DNA of 64,000 nt, from positions 186,001-250,000 of the forward strand of contig BDSI01000050.1 of assembly GCA_003117195.1 (NCBI GenBank), in the 5' to 3' direction. The notes under the pieces were generated by a model that had not been told where the DNA came from, made no database searches, and saw nothing but the letters and a program-made list of their open reading frames with translations. Shown piece after piece: positions 1-9,809 of this stretch (position 1 is the stretch's first letter; the number at the start of each line of letters is the position of its first letter). Origin of the DNA: Eudorina sp. 2006-703-Eu-15. Lineage: Eukaryota > Chlorophyta > Chlorophyceae > Chlamydomonadales > Volvocaceae. Made by a program: the position numbers and the translations under genes.

Positions 1-1080
1 TTCCACCTGCGAGCAGTGCCTCCCAGTGCACGGCCCCAGAGGCCTAGGCGTACCCCGCAGCTGCTTGGCCCCGTTTTCCTGAGCCAGCTCTTGAGTTAGT
101 CCTAACCAGCACCGAGTTTACTTGTGGCAGCGCCAAATGCTCTCGGCCGCCGGGTTATAGGTCTGCTGTCTGTCGGTCTCTAGGGAGAAAGGCATGCTGA
201 CCCTCTAACCGCCACACGCCTGGGTCCGCAGGCAAACCTCGCGATTTTGCTGAACCGCAACAAGCAGCAGCAGTGACCGCCCGGCTGCCGGCAGGCCAGG
301 GCGGAGGTGAGGAAAGAGCAAACCCACGTCGACGGATCTGGAGGCATGGCAGTGCGGCAGTGCAAATCCATATCGACGCAATTGGTGGAGGCATGGCAGT
401 ACGGCAGTACGGCTCGCTGTTGCGGGACCGGGGCCACACTGGCTGGGGCGCGTGACGCACGGGTTGAGAGTGATGTGTTGCTGGGTGGGGTGTTTTATGG
501 CGCTTTATTGCGGAGCCATTTTTTGGTCAAGTCGTCTTGGCAGGGGTACGGTAGGTGCAGTGGAGGCAGCTGAGCGCGAGGTTGGGGCCATGGGACACAT
601 GAGCCCCCGGGTGCTTTGGACGACGTGTTTTGCAGTCGCGGCTGCTCCAGGGGGGGAGCGTCAGCACAGGAGGATGCCCCAGGAGGCCGAACTTTTGAAT
701 CCCAAATGATTATTCGGGAATTCGCAGGCCTGGCAGGAAACCGAGGGGTTTCGGTTGCGGATGCACAGGCAGGCCTCAGGCAATACGGGCATGTAAACAA
801 TATGGCAGAAGATTACGAGAGTCGACCTAAGAATTGACTGTGTCCGGTACATCGGGCGGCCGAGGGTTTAGTAGCGGAGCGGGGGAGCAAAGGGGGAGAA
901 AGCTACCATCGGTGTACGGCAAGACAATCTCAACATGCCAAGTGGCATCATGGCGCCGACAATTTAGGAAGTATCTTTCTTCAATTATTAATTAATTAGC
1001 AGGGCAACGCGAGCCCTTTGTAATCGCGCTGAGCAAACGTTAGGGATTGACTAGTGGCTTCTAGATCAGCCCACTCAAAA
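1..1080. other. Upstream flank of the PsbP-domain gene, no gene seen
   Basis: No open frame here has recognisable protein content or splice-consistent exons. A short direct repeat is visible: a GGAGGCATGGCAGT segment near 341 recurs near 387. The stretch just before the ATG at 1081 becomes AT-richer (about 980-1010), which would suit a promoter or 5' UTR, but no clear TATA box can be assigned. Confidence 0.5.
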
Positions 1081-4000
1081 ATGCTCCAAAAATCACTTGG
1101 GCACACGCCATCCAAAAGGCGTGCAGCCTTTGGTGGTGGATCTGCGTTGCGTGTACCAGCACCCCGCTTGGTTGCTCGCTGCAATGCTGGCCAAGGTCAG
1201 TGATCAAATTAACATTTTACCTTCAAACTTACATATGAATTGTTCAGAATTGCTTGCCGGCGTGAATTGGAGAATCAGGCTTGGTTTCAGCGTGCAAGCA
1301 GCCAGCTGATTGTGTGATGTGAGTCGTCGCTTTGGTGCGTCGCAGAGCCCCATGCCGTGGAGGCGTCAAAGGAGCCTGTGCTCAGCCGTCGTGAGGTCCT
1401 GGCCTCAAAGTTGCTGCTGGTCGCCGGCGCGCTGGCACCTGTCGGCCCGGCGCTGGCAGACGTGGAGGAGGCGTACATCCCCACTGGGAAGGTGCGCGGT
1501 TGCATCGCAGGGATCTCCCCTGTCACCTCTCGACAGCTCCAATGTAGAGGATGCAGCAGCGGTCGCCAATGTCGGACACGCCTATTCGTCCGATATCCTT
1601 CACACAAGCGCTCCGCGTTTTGAGCCGCGATCCGACCCCCGCCCATGAACGCGACCAAGCCCAGCATTCAGGATCCAGGTCTCACGGCTGGTTCAAGCTT
1701 GGTGATGCCATGACGCACACCACGGTGCCGCCAGAACCGCGTGTCGCTTCCCCCCTTCTCCTCTCCTGGTGGTCCGGAGCGTCACACCACACCGCTGCTG
1801 CGGTCGCGACTCCGCAGCTGCACAGCGGTACCACTCAGAACGCCAGCAGCCGCCGGGAGTCGCCGCAGCAGCCAGGGGTTTGAAGAATGGGGTCATGGGG
1901 GGCACGCCGCGAGTTGGGCACATCGCGTCCCGGGAATTCCCGGCAGCGGATTTGGGTCAGTCTGCAGCGAGGGGCATCACACGCAGGGTCAGCCTCCACC
2001 GAGGCATAACAGTCGCACCGCAGGACGGGGCAGGGCTCACCAGCCCGTCCCCTCGGGAGTGCGCCGCTCGCACACCGTTGCAACTCCCCCGCACCCGCGC
2101 GAGCCTCAGACGGTGGGGCCGCACCCCACGAACTGACATCTTGGGACGTTGCGTGGGGGCATCATCAGCTTTGTGCTGCTACGCGCCTCCATCCCTGACG
2201 GTGACGGTGACGGACCCGGCTCCAGGACCCCCCTGGGCGGTACCACGCAGCGGTTTGATCCCCCAATCACACGGTCCCCGGTTCGCCGCCCGCCCGCAGA
2301 TGAAGGAGCTCTCGGACAACATCCTGGCGTATAAGTTTGAGTACCCGGTCAGCACCACCTCAGGTGAGGGGCGCCGGCGAGGTCCCCTATGGGGGCATTG
2401 GTGGTAGACATGATGGACCTTGGTAGTAGACACAAGACAGCTGCGCTGCTGCCAGAGCAAGGGTCCCGACGGGTTGGGGCCCCACACTCTCACTTTGCGA
2501 ATGGGACAGCAAAGGGCCTGGGCGGAGGGGTATACCGCAGGGAAGGGGCTGGAGGGAAGGTGGGGCTGAGGCGGGTCGCCGCGTGACGGGTCCGTCGGAT
2601 CGCCGGTGGGCTGGAGGGAAAGGTGGGGCAGGCCCTGGGGGAAACGGCGGGGAGACACGACAAGACGGGTAGAAGCCTGCAAACCAAGGCCGCGTCATGG
2701 ATGGGTCCCCCCATCCATACACATCTACATTCATGCAATAAAGAGGTATGTTTTCGGCTCAGCTGCGTCCGATCATGTTTCGCAACCTTGCCCCCCCCGG
2801 GGGTCGCGGGGGTCGCACGGAATCCGACGGTCCGATCTCCCCCTCCCGGTTTCTTTTTACCCTCCTCCCGGTCCCCTCCCCGCCCCCCTCCCCCTCCCCG
2901 CCCCCTCCCCTCCCCGCCCCCGCCCCCCTCCCCTCCCCGCCCCCTCCCCCTCCCCGCCCCGCCCCCTCCCCGCCCCCGCCCCCTCCCCGCCCCCTCCCCG
3001 CCCCCGCCCCCTCCCGCCCCCTCCCCGCCCCCTCCCCGCCCCCTCCCCGCCCCCTCCCCGCCCCCTCCCCGCCCCCTCCCCGCCCCCGCCCCTCCCCGCC
3101 CCCTCCCCGCCCCCTCCCCGCCCCCTCCCCGCCCCTCCCCGCCCCCCCCCCCCCGCCCCTCCCCGCCCCCTCCCCGCCCCCCCCCCCCGCCCCCTCCCCG
3201 CCCCCCCCCCCCCCCCCCCCCCGCCCCCTCCCCGCCCCCTCCCCGCCCCCGCCCCCTCCCCGCCCCCCCCCCCCCCCCCCCCCCGCCCCCTCCCCGCCCC
3301 CGCCCCCCCAGGCAAGCCCCTGGGCATGTTGGTCTCCCGTGTGCCCGAGAAGTACAGCAGCGCCGCGCCGCTCACTGCGGATGCCCGCCAGCGGATCGTC
3401 TCTGAGGTGGGAGAGACGGGTGTTTGACGACGCAGGGGTATATCGATGTTGGCATATGTGCGGTGTGTGCGGTGGGTGCGGTGTTAGCCGGGAGCTCTGT
3501 GGGGTGTACGCGCACGGGCGGCTGTGCGCCGTGTCGGGTGGTGGGCGCATTTCGGATACCGCCGTTGTCTTTCCCGCACCACACCGGCCCGGGCATGGTC
3601 GGCGAACGCACGCAGCGTACCCCGCACTGCGCCCATGCCATGATGCCACCACCACCACCACCTCATTGACCGACCCGCTATGACGCGGTCGCCCGCGCAG
3701 GTGTTTGACTTCCGCAACTACGTGACCGCCTCTATGAGCGTGGGACCCGCCTCGGGGGCGCTCAAGGTGGGGGGGGGGGCGTATACGTGCGTCCGTCCGT
3801 CCGTCCGTCCGTCTGTCTGTCTGTCTGAATGGATGGATGGATGGATGGATGGTGTGGGAGCGGGGGACGCTAACTACCGGGTGAAGAAGAAGCTAGCGAC
3901 CGCGCTTGGACGCACAGCATGGCGGCTGCCGTACACAGCCGTACTCAGCATCCGCGGACTACGGGGGAAGGGATCTGCCTGGTTCGGAGACTGGCGGGGG

Positions 4001-5919
4001 GAGGATACTGCGCGGCGTTCTGGGTTTGTTTGCCACATCGTGTGGTGGCGAGGGGAGGAGGGCGGCAGCAATGGCAGCAGCAGTGGGCGGGGGCCGCTCA
4101 CTCCCGGAGGAGAGGGCCGTCCAGGGAGGGCGCCAGCAAGTGTTACCTCCTGGTAATGGCGTGTACCGCCCTGCGCTTCAGCTGTCTGGCTTGTCGTGGC
4201 TGGGTTGGGCTGCTTGCCGAGCTCGAGAAGTCCAACCTGGCTCTCTCTGGAGCTCTGAGATCTGCTGAGCTGAGGGCGGGGCGGGGCGGGGCGGGGCGGG
4301 GCGGGGCGATGTTCCCCCTCGCGTCACGTGGTGCCAATCGCTCCCTGCCCGCAGGGCCGCAAGCCGGAGGAGTGGAAGTCGCGGGAGGTGGCGCTGACGG
4401 TGCTGGTGGACAGGTGGGTGTGGGGCCGGGGACCCCCGGTTCGGCCGCACCCCACACGGCTCCACACCGCACCCATCACTCGGCACCGGATCCCGGCACG
4501 ACACCGGATCCGCACCGGAACGACGAGCATCAGATGGGGTGGCCACATCGGTGCGATGGCGCTGCGCCAGGTCGCCGGCGGCCCCGAGCCCCGCCGCGCT
4601 CACCCCGGCCCCCCATGTGCCCCTCCTCCTGATTCGTCCGACAGGTCCACGGCGCGTACGACAGCGGGTCAGCGCGTGGCGCTGAATGACGTACAGGAGT
4701 CGCACCTGGAGGAGCGCAACGGGCTGCAGTACTGGGTGTACGAGCACGTCAGCCAGGTGAGGGCTGCTGTACCCCGGCTCTGTACACCGCCCACCGCCCA
4801 CCGTGCATTGTTCAGCGCTGCATGCACATTCCCCCCTTTCCTCCTTTGTCGCTGGACTGGATGTGTTCGGGCTGTTTTCGCTCTTAAAACCTTCTCCGCT
4901 CCCTCCCCCCCCTCCTCCAGGGCTCCCCCACCATCACAACCCGCACCCGGGAGTCGTACCGCCACGCCCTGGCCGTGACCTCGTGGCGAGCGGGCCTGGA
5001 CGGGACGCCCTACCTGTACACCCTCAACCTGAGGTGCGGCGGGGCGGGGCGGGGCGGGGCGGGAACAGGGGCGGGGGCGGGGCGGGGAGGTCTACGAGCG
5101 CGCGTGGGGCTGTGGATGTGTTTAGCGGAGTAACCCGCCTGACTCGAACCCGTGGCCCGTGTACTCTTACCGTATTGACCTGCACATGAGACTGTGTGTG
5201 TATGCCTGGGGTCCTGGGCCCGACAGCGCCGCGCCCCGCTCACCCGTTCAATTCGTCCCCGTGGCCTGGCTGGTCTACACCCCTCCCCCCTGCCCCCACA
5301 CGTTGTTGGGTTCGTCTTCCATTTCAGCCCCCTCCCTCCCCCCCTCCCTCCCCCACTCCCTCCCCCCCTCCCTCCCCCACTCCCTCCCCCACTCCCTCCC
5401 CTCCCTCCCCCACTCCCTCCCCCACTCCCTCCCCTCCCTCCCCCACTCCCTCCCCCACTCCTCCCCCTCCCTCCCCCACTCCCTCCCCCCCTCGGGTGGA
5501 CCTTAGCTCCGGCAGCAGCGCATTTTGAATATGTCTACCCAATTTCCTATACCCCTCCCTCCCCCCCTCCCTCCCCCTCTCCCTCCCCCTCCCTCCCCCC
5601 CTCCCTCCCCCCTCCCTCCCCCCCTCCCTCCCCCCCTCCCTCCCCCCTCCCTCCCCCCTCCCTCCCCCCCTCCCTCCCCCTCTCCCTCCCCCTCCCTCCC
5701 CCCCTCCCTCCCCCCCTCCCTCCCCCCCTCCCTCCCCCTCCCTCCCCCTCCCTCCCGGCCCCATGCCTCACCCCTCATGCGGTGTGCCCATGCAGCTGCC
5801 CCGAGGACCTGTGGACCGACCTGGAGCCGCTCTTCCGCCGCTCCGTGGAGAGCTTCACGCTGCTGCCCACCACCCGGGACTACATCCCACCGGACAAGGA
5901 CCCCTGGCTCTTCTTCTAA
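1081..5919 (+). CDS. PsbP-domain thylakoid lumen protein, 9 exons
   Basis: Probable lumenal PsbP-family (PPD/PPL type) protein acting on the lumen side of the photosynthetic membranes. Exons: 1081-1195, 1346-1491, 2300-2363, 3312-3406, 3701-3766, 4355-4413, 4645-4756, 4921-5033, 5796-5919. They sum to 894 nt, giving 297 aa with every phase matching. Residues 1-45 are a basic, Ser/Ala-rich plastid transit sequence. Residues 52-76 are a second, lumen-targeting signal with a twin-arginine SRRE and a hydrophobic core, ending in ALA before DVEE, so Tat import and cleavage after residue 76 are likely. The mature part has the PsbP-fold motifs FEYPV, LVSRVPEKYSSAAPLTADAR, NGLQYWVYEHVSQGSP, YRHALAVTSW and a C-terminal WTDLEPLFRRSVESF ending DPWLFF. 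Intron 3 and intron 8 hold large C-rich tandem arrays. Family assignment is from motif memory; the exact PPD subgroup is not resolved. Confidence 0.85.
2868..3310. repeat. C-rich tandem array (CCCCGCCCCCT-like) in PsbP-gene intron 3
   Basis: About 440 bases almost purely of C with regularly spaced G and T, in units of about 5-12 bases. It runs up to the splice acceptor of exon 4 and forms the whole polypyrimidine tract. Several frames read as long poly-Pro or poly-Gly ORFs on both strands; these are artefacts of the array. Confidence 0.95.
3791..3852. repeat. Compound microsatellite GTCC/GTCT/GGAT
   Basis: Tetranucleotide runs that change from GTCC to GTCT and then to GGAT. They lie in intron 5 of the PsbP-domain gene, about 25 bases after its donor. 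Confidence 0.9.
4275..4308. repeat. GGGGC pentamer run
   Basis: Short tandem GGGGC in intron 5 of the PsbP-domain gene, close to the exon 6 acceptor. A similar GGGGC run lies just after exon 8 (5036-5062). Confidence 0.9.
5323..5757. repeat. Two CCCTCC-rich tandem arrays in PsbP-gene intron 8
   Basis: Two arrays of CTCCCTCCCCC-like units (about 5323-5492 and 5551-5757). Between them is a non-repetitive spacer of about 60 bases holding a copy of a dispersed element (see the entry at 5510). The downstream array ends about 40 bases before the exon 9 acceptor. Confidence 0.95.
5510..5555 (-). repeat. Dispersed short repeat, ATGTCTACC-AATTTCC family
   Basis: GGCAGCAGCGCA, then ATATGTCTACC, then CAATTTCCTA. 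Near-identical segments occur at 33539-33580, and partial copies at 2393-2445, 27158-27185, 32332-32435 (three tandem copies, opposite orientation) and 52553-52595. The copies at 5510 and 33539 run on into C/T-rich low-complexity sequence. The source element is unknown. Confidence 0.6.
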
Positions 5920-6349
5920 GCGGCTTAGACCGACCCACGGGTCTCGTGTACCTGGGGAGGGGGGGTTCATGACCGCCATGACGACTCAAGAGTGGTTGTA
6001 GCCCCTAGCTATTCGAGTGGTCGTCACAACCACGTGGCTGTGAGAGTGGTCGTGACAACTCGAGGGGCGAAAAACGTCGGGGCTCAACAGCCCTATCTGT
6101 AGACACACACGTCGGGACCACGATGGATGCGGAATGGGGCTGGGCACCGCCACCGAGAGCGACCTACTGCATGTTCCAAAGAGCTGGAGCCGCGCGCTGG
6201 AGGCTGGCCGCTGGCGAGCTCGTGGTTCAAGGGACGTGCTGGGTGTCATGGGTAACGTGGTGCGGGGCGTTGGCCCCAGTCGTCGTCGTCGGGAGCGGAT
6301 TGTGGTTGGGAGCCTGCGGAGATCGGAAGAAGGTTGCTGCTCGTTACAC

Positions 6350-6354
6350 TGTAA
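6350..6354 (+). terminator. Candidate TGTAA poly(A) signal of the PsbP-domain gene
   Basis: First TGTAA noticed after the stop at 5919, about 430 bases downstream. TGTAA is the usual poly(A) signal of chlorophycean algae. The position fits a normal-length 3' UTR but nothing else confirms it. Confidence 0.35.
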
Positions 6355-6402
6355 CTTGGTGGGGACTGAAAGGCGGAAGGGCGCGCTCTCCGGTGGCTAC
6401 GA

Positions 6403-6497
6403 AGGGGGGGGTCCAACGGGGGGGGCCCAACGGGGGGGGGGGCCAACGGGGGGGGGCCCAACGGGGGGGGCCCAACGGGGGGGGCCCAACGGGGGGT
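6403..6497. repeat. G-run tandem block (GGGGGGGCCCAAC units)
   Basis: Six or more units, each a run of 7-9 G followed by CCCAAC or CCAAC. Four or more G tracts in close succession could form a G-quadruplex on the + strand. Confidence 0.9.
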
Positions 6498-8061
6498 GTG
6501 GCCCCCAAGTGAGGTACCGGTACCATGCGGGTACGGGGCTGTGGGGCGGTGGGAGGAATTGGGCCGAAACCAAGTCAGCCAACCAAGTCGTTTCGAGGTG
6601 GGCAATGTGCGGGGTCGTGGGACGGGGGGCCCCGGAGGTTGGGTCACGTTCGAGGGCAGGTGCCGGCACCCGCGCACATGGCTAGGCGCAGGCCGGCTTG
6701 CAGGTCAGTCAGTCGGACGCGCGGGATGGAACCGGGCGGCGTGTGCGAGACGGGGGGTGTGCGTGCGGTGCGTGCGGGCCCCCGGGGTTTTGGACGCTGC
6801 GTGGCTCCAGGGGAGAGGGTTAGTGGCCGCGGGGGAGGTCCGGGTAGCGGTGGCCTTGTCCTCCACATACTGCCGTACACTGGGCGCGGTGCGAGCCCTG
6901 GGGGCGAGGTGCGCTGCGGACACGAGCGTACGGCGGTGTGTTTCGGGGCGCCTGGGGTTGCGGGTCATGGGTCATGGTCGGCAGCCGGCATCTCCCGTCA
7001 CGGGTCATCGGCGACAGCCGAGGCCACGTGTCTGTCTGGGCGATGATGCATAGCGACTTCCGTGTCCGGAAGCGTGACGCGAGGAGTGGTGGTTCCGGAG
7101 CGCATCTCCAGCCTGCTGCTCCATCCGCGCTTGGGGCCTTATGTAAGGCTTCCAAGCTTGGAATCCCGCCGAGGAGGCCAGACCGCGCAGTACCGTACGT
7201 CAGCCAAATGTGCTTGTTGAAGGTATGGACAAAAAATGACCGTGCACGGAACGACCAGCGGAACGGCCAACCAACGGCAGGACCAACGAGGTGCCGTACA
7301 GGAGATCCAAGGCTTGTGCTCCTGAAGGCTGACTCGGCGGTTACTCGTGGCCAGGTACAGTACAGTACGGATGTACAGCCCCGGGCGCCTCCTCGGCTGT
7401 CACAGCATTATGTCAAAGACAAAACGTTGGGGCAACAGGCCGTGCGCAACAGAACGTGGCTCATAGTCGCCGATTCTGCAAAGACCTACCAAGACCAGGA
7501 CCCTTACGTCCTTGATGATTACGTCCTGAAAGCGCGCTGAACTTTGACAACGCCGGGACTGCATTCTGTCCTTTCTGTAGTTGTGCCTTAGTTATACATC
7601 GGCTTGCAACGTTTATTTCCGGGAGTATATACATAAGAGCTTCCGCTTCCGGGTGGCAGCCTGCAACCTGTCGCAGCCTGCAACCTGTCACAGCCTGCGG
7701 CACAGATCGCCCTTTGCGGTGAGACCATTCGAGAGCGAGGGCAGCAAGCCAGCAACGTCACCAAAAAGTCATACTGGCATACCTTATCGTGGAGCGCCGC
7801 GCCTGGGCAGTCTCGTAGGCTGGACGGTGCCACCACCTGGCCCTTCAGCCGTGCTGCTGCGGCGTTCTAGCCGGCTCCCGCCAAACGAGCTCTCCATCCT
7901 CCAAAGATCCCTCTCTCCGGAGCCCGCTGCAACGTTCCCGAGTTCATTCCTGTGCAATTGATACAAGCTGGACCCTTATTCCCGACATTCTGATATTGCC
8001 TGCCTCGTCGTGGTGCCGCCGCAATGCTTGCCGCCCAACACTTGAATCGACTGCTGAACAA

Positions 8062-8653
8062 ATGAATGGCTGCCGCGATTGTCGTCATCGGGCATTTCCT
8101 GTGATTTTGAAACGCATCGCAGTCGCGCCCAGGACCGCGATGCAACACAGCGAGGGCGGCCGGCATCCCCGCAATGCCGCGCTGGGCGGCGGCGCGCCGA
8201 CCCACGGGTCGGCGCCACCGCGGCCTGCTGCTGCCGGCGAGGACCCTACGGAGCTGCTGGGTGGTCTCCACGGCTCCGGTGGGGAGTATGAGGTGGTGGG
8301 GCCGACAGACGCGGGCGCGGCGTTGGGCTCTCTGGCCGGGTCGTTGATCGGTGAGGCGCCCCGGGGGTCCTCTGCGGAGGAGGAGGGAGAGGTGCGCTCC
8401 GGAACCCCACTCCTACTGCGGTTTCGCTGTCAGCCGGATGACAGCAGTAGGGAGCGGGCAATGATATAGCACACAGTGCCGCCGTACAGAGATAGCGACA
8501 CTGTCGTACTTGCGTGTCGTACAGGCTCGCTGGGTGCGGGTGTGGCGGGCGCGTCGCCGGGCGCCTCGGCCGCCGCGGTGACGGGCGCTGCCGGGATGGG
8601 CGCCGCGCTGGGTGCGATGCTGGGTCACAGACTCGGCGGAAGCCCCAGGAAAC

Positions 8654-8686
<33 letters not shown>

Positions 8687-9546
8687 TTGACGACGCGCTC
8701 GACGGCGGTGATGTGCCGCTGCTGGGTGATGAGGTGCGCGGGCTGATGTGATGAACTGGCTGCTGCGTTCCAGTAGGTGGTGTGTTTAGAGAAGAGAGAA
8801 AACCCGCCCGACCCAAACCAGTTGGGTGGTGTGTGTAGGGTGTGTGTAGGGTGTGTGTAGGGTGTGTGTAGGGTGTGTCTGCTTCTGCCAGTGTGTGCCG
8901 GCGTCCCGCGTCCTCAGGCCGACAGACAGACCTGTACGGCAACCCTTGTGCCGTATGTGCCACGATTTCGGCGGGTACGGTAGGAGGCCGTACACACAGC
9001 GAACGGCTGCAGCACGGCAGGGCTTTTGTCGCGCGTCTTGCCCGCGTCGAATAAAGCATGGTCGGCATTGTGACACGCGGTCTCCTCAGAATTCTCAGAC
9101 GCCCAGCAGGGGAGGGTGTGCAGCGCCCTCCAACCGCTGGTGTCTGCCCCGTGTCCTCTCTTGCCTGTTTCCACTTACCCATCGCTTCCGTCCAGCCTCA
9201 CCCCAAACCTAAAACCCCAAACCTAAAACCCCAAAACCCAAAACCCAACAAGCTCATCCGCCGTGCCTCTCCCATCTAAACACCGGGCCATGTCGTACAT
9301 AATACGGCACATTGCAACCGCCAGGACGTGGCCATCGAGCGCGCCAGCCGGGCGGCGGAGGCGGCGGAGGCGGCGGAGCAGCGCGCGGCTGCTGGAGAGG
9401 CCGTGGCGACCCGTGGGTCGGAGGAAGAGGCGGGCGGAGCCGCCCCTGGAGCGCCGGAGCTGATCGGTTTGCAGCCGCTGTGCGAAATGGGCGTGAATGC
9501 GGGGATGTACCTGGGGCACGGGCACTCGGTGGCGGAGGCCGAGTGA
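8062..9546 (+). CDS. Glycine-zipper-like protein of unknown function, 3 exons
   Basis: Function not recognised. Exons 8062-8350, 8525-8733 and 9325-9546 join in phase (720 nt, 239 aa). Donors are GTGAGG and GTGCGC. The alternative start at 8140 gives 213 aa and is equally possible. The middle is rich in small-residue zipper spacing (GSLAGSLIGGSLGAG, then GMGAALGAMLGHRLGG). This is typical of glycine-zipper or GxxxG segments that pack in or on membranes. It is followed by a basic SPRKR and a Gly run. The last exon gives a short Ala/Glu helix (AAEAAEAAEQRAAAG) and ends with GMYLGHGHSVAEAE. No signal peptide is clear. If the intron after 8733 were retained, a stop at 8749-8751 would truncate the protein. 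Confidence 0.6.
8826..8877. repeat. GTGTGTAGG tandem microsatellite
   Basis: About five units in intron 2 of the glycine-zipper gene, directly after a copy of the GTTTAGAGAAGAG repeat family. Confidence 0.9.
9200..9248. repeat. Telomere-like CCTAAAACCCC repeats
   Basis: Degenerate units of CCCCAAACCTAAAA and CCCCAAAACCCA in intron 2 of the glycine-zipper gene. They resemble the C-strand of green-algal telomeres (CCCTAAAA or CCCTAAA) but are not exact. Confidence 0.6.
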
Positions 9547-9804
9547 CCCGTGGGTCACCGTCCGGGGCGTGGTACGATTGTACGGCTGTACGGAGGCTCG
9601 CACCAGGGCGGCCTCATCATAAAATTCCTGATGGCGTGAATGTGGACAGTGCGGCTCGGGCAAGGAAGGAGATGTTTCGAGTTGTCGAGTAGGGCACCGG
9701 AGAATGGTATGAGTGACGAGGCTGGCCATTTGTCGTGTGGTCTGTTGTGACACGCAGCCACTTGTCTATGACGGCTGGTGATCTGACGGCAGCCTGCCTC
9801 GGTG

Positions 9805-9809
9805 TGTAA
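9805..9809 (+). terminator. Candidate TGTAA poly(A) signal of the glycine-zipper gene
   Basis: TGTAA about 260 bases after the stop codon at 9544-9546, on the coding strand. Confidence 0.45.

Larger units (their letters stand above)
5920..8061. other. Intergenic region between PsbP-domain gene and glycine-zipper gene
   Basis: Long ORFs exist (for example 6938-7540, +) but none shows recognisable motifs or splice partners. Holds a G-rich tandem block (6403-6497), a possible TGTAA poly(A) signal for the PsbP-domain gene, and a 12-bp palindrome just after the stop codon (5934-5945). It may also hold the 5' UTR of the next gene. Confidence 0.5.

Noticed and set aside
2606..3683. Long poly-Pro, poly-Gly and PRPLPAPSP ORFs on both strands
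   Set aside because: Pure translation of the C-rich tandem array in an intron; they appear in several frames at once and do not splice to the PsbP exons.
5116..5165. tRNA gene suggested by an ACTCGAACCC string
   Set aside because: Only a B-box-like fragment; no acceptor stem, anticodon loop or A box at the right spacing.
6938..7540. 200-codon ORF upstream of the glycine-zipper gene
   Set aside because: No recognisable motif, no good start context and no splice partner; left as unassigned.
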